A program made the position numbers and the translations under genes. The notes under the pieces are model-generated. The model had not been told where the DNA came from. It saw only the letters and a program-made list of their open reading frames with translations, and made no database searches. From contig VFFE01007078.1 of NCBI GenBank assembly GCA_008921705.1, forward strand, positions 1,249,714 through 1,313,713: a DNA stretch of 64,000 bases, in the 5' to 3' direction. Shown piece after piece: positions 58,433-64,000 of the stretch. Origin of the DNA: Burhinus oedicnemus (Eukaryota; Chordata; Aves; Charadriiformes; Burhinidae). Positions within the stretch are counted from its first letter, which is position 1. The number at the start of each line of letters is the position of its first letter.

Positions 58433-61400
58433 TTTGTCTATGATTACTACTTGAAAAACATCATCAATAATAATCAACAAAAATTCTGACTCTTAGGAGT
58501 CAGAAACAGTTGGCCGATGTTCTAAGTATCTTTCTCACAAAAAGAAGTAAGAATCAAATCTGCACTTAAACTCCAAAACCATGATGGTTTCTCTTCAAAA
58601 TCAGAGCCAAAATAGATTTCCTGAACTCTCAAAGTTCAAATTCTATTAATTCCTTGCCTGTTTTTTTTATTTTCTCAAGAAAAGGTAGGGTAAGAACCCA
58701 GACTTTTCTATAATTCTGTCATTTAAAAAAAATTTTAAAAAATCCTAACATAAGCTGTGTAACTGTCTTACATAACATACAGGTAAAATATGTGTGATAC
58801 TTTTCAACATATTTTAAATGAAGTGCCTTCATAAAAATTAAAACAATTGTAATCAATGACCTTTTTGTATAGCTCGTAAGCTATACTGTCCTTATTCTGT
58901 AATTTGTCATCGTATTTTCATGAAGTGCAGCTGCTGGGGTTCACTCCACCACACATCTCATCTGCTAACTAGTTCACTGAAAAATGACTGGTTTTTTGGA
59001 TCAGCCCAGTCTTAAAAACCTAAGCTTCCAAGAATCCCTATCCTGCCCTAGTACTTCTTATAAGGTATGAACAGTTTGGGAGGGCGTGCTTTTCCTTGGC
59101 TACCCAGAGAGTAACCATGTGTTAACTGCACAAACCTAAGAAGCTCTGACAGTGTGCTAACAACTCCAGAGATGTACTAAGTAATTTTGGACATTGTTCT
59201 TTTTCACAAGAGCAAAACACCGGATTTAAAAAGTCTTCTGAAGTTAAGCGTAGAAGAGGACTTTACAGTTACATAATGCATGCATTGACCATGTATGACT
59301 GCATAGGGGTACTAAAGACATCACTGAACAAGCACTACTTTAAACACATCTCCATCAAAAGAAGTTGAATCAAGAATTGATCAAAACTCAAGATGCTGTG
59401 GTTGTTAAGACTTGGGAAAATACAGTATGATTCTAGTATGTATTTTTGTCAGCCATAGAGAGTCAAGTCTCTAGCAAAATTCCCTAACGATAATCTCTTG
59501 GATTAGTCCACACCTTTTAGCTGGTGGAGAGAGGAACAAGCTGCAACACTGAAGTGATGTATAAAAGCAACCGCAAGGGAGCTAGGGGGCTCTAATATTG
59601 TTCTGACTCACAGTGCCAGAGTGAAAAAGGAAGAAAGAAAAACCTAGAGCTTCTCCTCCCTCCAAGTGGGATTTTTTCAGGGAAGGGAAAAAGGGCAACT
59701 CAAAATACAGAATAAATGAGGCGTTCCAGAGAGGTACGTGTTCCTATTGTGAACCTCTCATGTCACTCCCCTAGAGCAGACTGGTGGAATGGTTGCACTG
59801 AGCTGCTCAGATCAGGCCACACAGATACATCTCTTAAAAAGCTGTGCCTGTGCGATCAGGCAAGCTTCTGAATATTCCCCAGATAGTTTAACCTCATTTG
59901 TGAGTCAAATGCAATATTTTGTTCACTTATGCAAATAAACCTTTAAGGCCTCTTAGAGTGAAGTCTAATGAAACTATTAAAATACCATTGCAGATTACTG
60001 GTTGTATTTCACCTTGCCATACAGACTTCTGCTCCTAATTGAGTTCATTGTCACAGATAGAGAAATAATCCCCAAGTAAATTTATATGGGCGTTCTTATC
60101 AGCTACAAAATACTGTGATTCTTTTTTATACGTTACAGTATTGGTCCTGAATTTAACAAGAAAGTAAATAGTGTTTGTATCACATTTTTCTGAATAGACG
60201 CTACCTGCAATTCTCTAACAATAAAAAATAATTTGTAAAAAACCCCAAGTAAGTACAAAGAATAAGGCTCTTCTGTGAGAAATTAAGGGATATTTCAGAA
60301 CTATAAGATGACAAAGAAAGGATTAGAAAATTATTTCTGATGTAGACAAGATTACACCCACTTTCATTCATGACTTTCCTGAATTCTTCCAAGGTTTTCA
60401 AGATGTGCTGGATTGTGGGATTTGGTATTTGCATTTGTATTCTGCTCAGCTTGTGTTCTAGAACACCTTTGTGCATTTCTTCAGGAGAATGAGCTACAAG
60501 CTGTTCAATAGCACAAAGCTTCTTTTCAGGATGAGGCTGCTTCATTTAAATATTATTATACTTCCTCTTGTGGAGGCAGTTCCCATACTAGATCACCCAC
60601 CCTTTCCTTATTAAAGTCTGTTCTGCGCTGATGACACAGAACTCAGCCAAGTGTTACAAACCCCATAAAGTAGTAAGTAGTACCCATAAAACTGAACAAA
60701 TTAAAACTTACTAATATGTCCTGTAAATTTCATAAAATACCTTTTCTTTGTGATTGTCAACCATTCTAAAAGTTTGTAGGCTATCTATGCCACAAACTTA
60801 ACTTCAGGTATTACATACCAAACACAAACGTTGCAAAACAAGTGCAGCACTTTTTGACTATGAGTTTGTGCATTACAGAATTAATAGCTAGAATATAGCA
60901 GAGATAAAGCACTTATTTTGGTGCCAACTGGCAATTTGAGGTTTTGATTGTTTTACAAAGACCAGGAAATATAAACATATAACCCTTGCCCTCCAACTGT
61001 GTTCATATTAGCATTAGGACATAAACACCAAGACAAGAAGGACTGATGAAGCTTGAGATTACGCTGAATGAACTTCTTCCACAAGCTAAACCTGGTTTTC
61101 AATAAAACCTGAATATATTAAACCACGTTCTACAAATGGCCGTCATCACATTTGTCTTTATTCTTTAAATGCTATATACTCCTACCTATTAGCTTGTTGT
61201 GCGTTATACAAATGTTGCTAAAGAGTGACATATTTCTTACAATATTTGTACTGTCTCAAATCAGAGATGTTTCCTTGATACCAAAGAAGTCACTGACATT
61301 TTCCCACAACCCATGCTATAGTCTACAACCCCACCGAGACCTTCCTAAAAGAGAATCAAAGTAACAAATTAGAGGAGCCTCTGAGATGTAACAGCTAGAT

Positions 61401-63889
61401 GGTTTTTTTCCCTTTAAGTATTTATCCATAAATTTATAGAGTAACTCTAAGAAATACTTCCCTTCACATAAAAAATTACCTGAAGATGGGTCTCCAGTCT
61501 TCTCTGCAGAACAAGGACTGCAGGGCCACTCTACCATAACACTGCATCATTCTTGAATCCCTCCAAGACAAGTGCTGTTGATTAGAAGTTAAAATAGTGA
61601 ACAGAAACATTCTTTCATAAAGCTAGGACAAAGTCTAAGCTTAAGTAATTGATAACTGAGGAGCATTCCAGCTACCCCATAGCAAGTCTTTATAAACTCA
61701 GTTATATAGTTGCACAAATTCTGCATAAATATGACTGTTCCCTTATATCTCCTCAAGAAAACTGGGGAGATTCGTAGAAAGGCCTAGTTTTGTACATTAA
61801 AACAGACATCAAAGCCCTCTCCTAAAGCAACACCTCCATCTCATAAGAGTGAGGCTTAGGGAAAGAAGTAAAATAACTGGTGATTACCTTCACCTTCCAA
61901 CAAAGTCCCTGACACTATCTTTTCAGCACTGGAGTCTTCTAAAGATTTTCCTTTAGGAAATTCATGTTGTTTTTTAAAAAAAGAGTCTGTCAGAAGAGAA
62001 CACTGTATAAGGAAGATTCAGCATAAAGAATAAAGGCTTTCACACAGAGCTCAAACAAGGGTAATGACCAACAGAAAAGACACTTTCAAACAGAAGTATC
62101 CAGATGTCAAAAAAACCACACGGGCAATTACATGTTTTAAAATCAAATTTATATTTTTAGTTATAAAAACTATCATTTTGACAAATCAGCTCATCGTTAA
62201 ATAGCATTTTATTTAGATAGATAGTAACTTTTTTTTTTCCAGATGCATTGAGGAAGTTAGGCTCAGAGAGTAGGCAACTTTTTTTAAACCCGACCAAGTA
62301 TTTCCTCTTAATCCACTCAGAAGATCTTTATGATTTCAAATCAAACTTTCAATCTCCTCATACAGTTAAGGAAGAACTTTAACATTAGAAGCTGCTTTAC
62401 TATTAAATAGTATTTCTCATGCCAACTGAATACCTTTGTTAAAAACGTAGTGTATTTGAAGAGACACAACTCACATGAATTCCACATACAACTCAAATAG
62501 TTCCCTGTTTCTTCTCATCACGAAATTACTTCTCAGCTCACAATGATACAAAACCACAAATAAAACAAGTACAGATGCGAGCTGCACAGGAACTGTGATG
62601 ACAAGTGGCAAGTATCAGCAGATAAAAGAGCACAATTTGTAGCAGAGCTAGTAGGCCAGAAATGGGAGAACATCAGTGGACCACGATCTATTAAAATCTA
62701 ACTCCTTCCTGCTGCCAGCTTGCTAATACTAGGAGTAACTCTTCTTCAGTCAGCTAAGATAACTAGCCCTCTGAGGTCACTCCTTATCATAAAAGTTACA
62801 GGTGTGAGAGTTGAGTAAGGCAGTTTCCACTCCTACGCATCATCACACTTTTGAAGCGCTACAGTGATCACCATGATCGAGACAGAAGCAGAATACAACA
62901 GTACTATTCTGGCTTCCCAACCTTCCATAGTCCAGATGAGGGTATGTCCTTTGAAGCTAGCAGATAAATTCCAGCAAGTGTTTGGGTTGGTCAGGCCATC
63001 AGTTATGCCCATACGGACTTGAAAAACCATACAAATCACCTTTGGGACAGCTATGCCAAGGTAGTAGCAAACACACTTAACATGGGCACACTTAACATCC
63101 AGTAAGGTAATTTAAATTAGACACCTTTCACTGCAGGTGAAGCTAATTCAAATTGTTCTGTTTGCTGAAACAGAAGCATGCATAGAGTTATCACAGAGAA
63201 GCTGACAAACAGCAACTTTTAAAGAACTGAAATTTATTCATACAGTCAAGCCATCAGGCATGAGTTCTCCTGATGACAGTTCAAAGAACATCGCAAAAGG
63301 ATACAGATATATTAATCTTTTAACATTTGCATTACAGCACCACCAAATTACTAACTCTGATCTCAACCTTTACAAAGGTTAACATGCTTCTTCCACCAAA
63401 AAGAAAAAACACCCCACTGATGATAGCTGGGATCAGTACCCCCCCCCCCGAGTCAATAAACAAAATTCCTTTCATCCTGGAACATGGAATATAACTTGGG
63501 TGTCCAGCAAAAGTTTCACAGGGAATTTAAAGGGATCTCCATAACGAACAGTAAAGGAAAACGAAAAACTTTGTTTTCAGGTCACACTTGTAAATATCCA
63601 GGAGACCAAATCTAGAAAAGTATGTATTTTAGTATCTCTTCTGCATTTCACAACACTAAGTTTTGATAGGGAAAGAGTACTAGCCACTTAGTGAGTTTAA
63701 TTTGATATTTACCATTTCATTATCCCAACCTTTGGCATTTCTTCTTCTTTTCTGGGAAGAGGAAAGTTTTACTCCCGCTTCCTCCCCCCCAAGCTGTTCT
63801 TTCTGGTCTGAGGAAGACTACATTGCTTCCAATACATTTACTAATCTAAATGTAAGAGTGCCATCTTTTGGTAAAAAAAAAACCAACCC
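58433..63889. other. Intergenic region downstream of MRTFB
   Basis: AT-rich, with no confident gene apart from the uncertain minus-strand ORF at 60201-60545. A C11 run lies at 63439-63449. No sequence matching miR-193b or miR-365, which lie downstream of MRTFB in human, was found by eye. Confidence 0.6.
60201..60545 (-). CDS. Unidentified 114-codon ORF downstream of MRTFB
   Basis: A complete ATG-to-TAG frame with an in-frame TAA directly before the ATG. The first 65 or so codons look coding-like: rich in Glu, Lys, Gln and His (for example EKKLCAIEQLVAHSPEEMHK and TLEEFRKVMNES) and predicted mostly helical. The rest is hydrophobic and low in quality. I do not recognise the family. No strong pyrimidine tract precedes the start; a weak GCAG acceptor lies at its 5' end, and a possible donor (GG|GTGTAA) follows the charged part. 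It could be an exon, a decayed retrocopy or element fragment, or chance. Confidence 0.2.
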   Translation of the reverse strand: MKQPHPEKKLCAIEQLVAHSPEEMHKGVLEHKLSRIQMQIPNPTIQHILKTLEEFRKVMNESGCNLVYIRNNFLILSLSSYSSEISLNFSQKSLILCTYLGFFTNYFLLLENCR

Positions 63890-64000
63890 TGGCTGCAGCA
63901 CAGCTGCGTGCCCCCCAGTCGGTCGCGGCACCACAAAACCACACCTTCCCCCACAGAACACCTCTCTGCCGCCACGGCCCGGCCGCCCTCAGAGGCGGGA
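63890..64000. promoter_or_regulatory. Edge of a CpG island at the right end of the window
   Basis: The last 110 bases are GC-rich with about nine CpGs, in sharp contrast to the AT-rich 5 kb before them. This is typical of the border of a CpG-island promoter, so a further transcription unit probably starts at or just beyond 64000. Its direction cannot be read. Confidence 0.6.

Noticed and set aside
61480..61574. 95-base minus-strand exon-like segment (acceptor AATCAACAG, donor CAG|GTAATT)
   Set aside because: Splice signals are fair and one frame is open, but the peptide matches nothing I know and no partner exon was found.
62833..63039. 68-codon minus-strand ORF near the right end
   Set aside because: No recognisable family, no splice context, and composition compatible with chance or old repeat DNA.
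58433..64000. miR-193b / miR-365 hairpins expected from human gene order
   Set aside because: Searched by eye on both strands for the mature sequences; not present in the window.
1..64000. CRISPR arrays, tRNA or rRNA genes, prokaryotic operons, integrated viruses
   Set aside because: No direct-repeat/spacer pattern, no cloverleaf or rRNA core motif, and no viral protein frame seen. The window is vertebrate intron-rich DNA.

Overview
The window is vertebrate genomic DNA, almost certainly from a bird. It is AT-rich, intron-dominated, and carries CR1-type LINE fragments that resemble avian CR1 3' ends. It is almost entirely one protein-coding gene on the plus strand: MRTFB (MKL2), the myocardin-related transcription factor B. 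MRTFB is an actin-regulated coactivator of SRF. All 15 coding exons of the form that begins M-I-D-S-S-K-K could be placed, from the start codon at 8665 to the stop at 53560. Splicing them in phase gives an uninterrupted protein of 1095 residues (I recall about 1088 for the human protein).

Layout. Positions 1-8150 are upstream intron or 5' flank with a CR1 3' end and no recognisable exon. Positions 8150-8664 form a CpG-enriched block with short upstream ORFs, probably an internal promoter and 5' UTR. Coding exon 1 (8665-8785) is followed by a 15.3 kb intron. Exons 2-6 (24069-29273) encode the three actin-binding RPEL motifs and an acidic/serine-rich linker. Exons 7-9 (36661-40273) carry the basic/NLS region and the glutamine-rich stretch, and end at the edge of the SAP domain. 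Exon 10 (42531-43556) carries most of the SAP domain and the leucine-zipper-like coiled coil. Exons 11-15 (44952-53560) carry the transactivation region. A 3' UTR of about 4.9 kb runs to a poly(A) signal at 58409. The last 5.5 kb is intergenic, with one unexplained minus-strand ORF and the edge of a CpG island at the right end.

The protein works as one regulatory device. The RPEL motifs bind G-actin and mask the basic NLS. When actin polymerises, the protein enters the nucleus, binds SRF and dimerises through the coiled coil, and the C-terminal domain activates transcription.

I found no operon-like, CRISPR, viral or defence system. The points worth a second look are RNA-level: a probable GC-AG intron with a tandem NAGNAG acceptor, a candidate cassette/poison exon just before the SAP-domain exon, an open in-frame extension upstream of the last exon, a strong cryptic acceptor before exon 11, an upstream ORF overlapping the start codon, and two 8-mer miR-145 matches in the 3' UTR. 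All are inferences from one sequence without alignment or RNA data.
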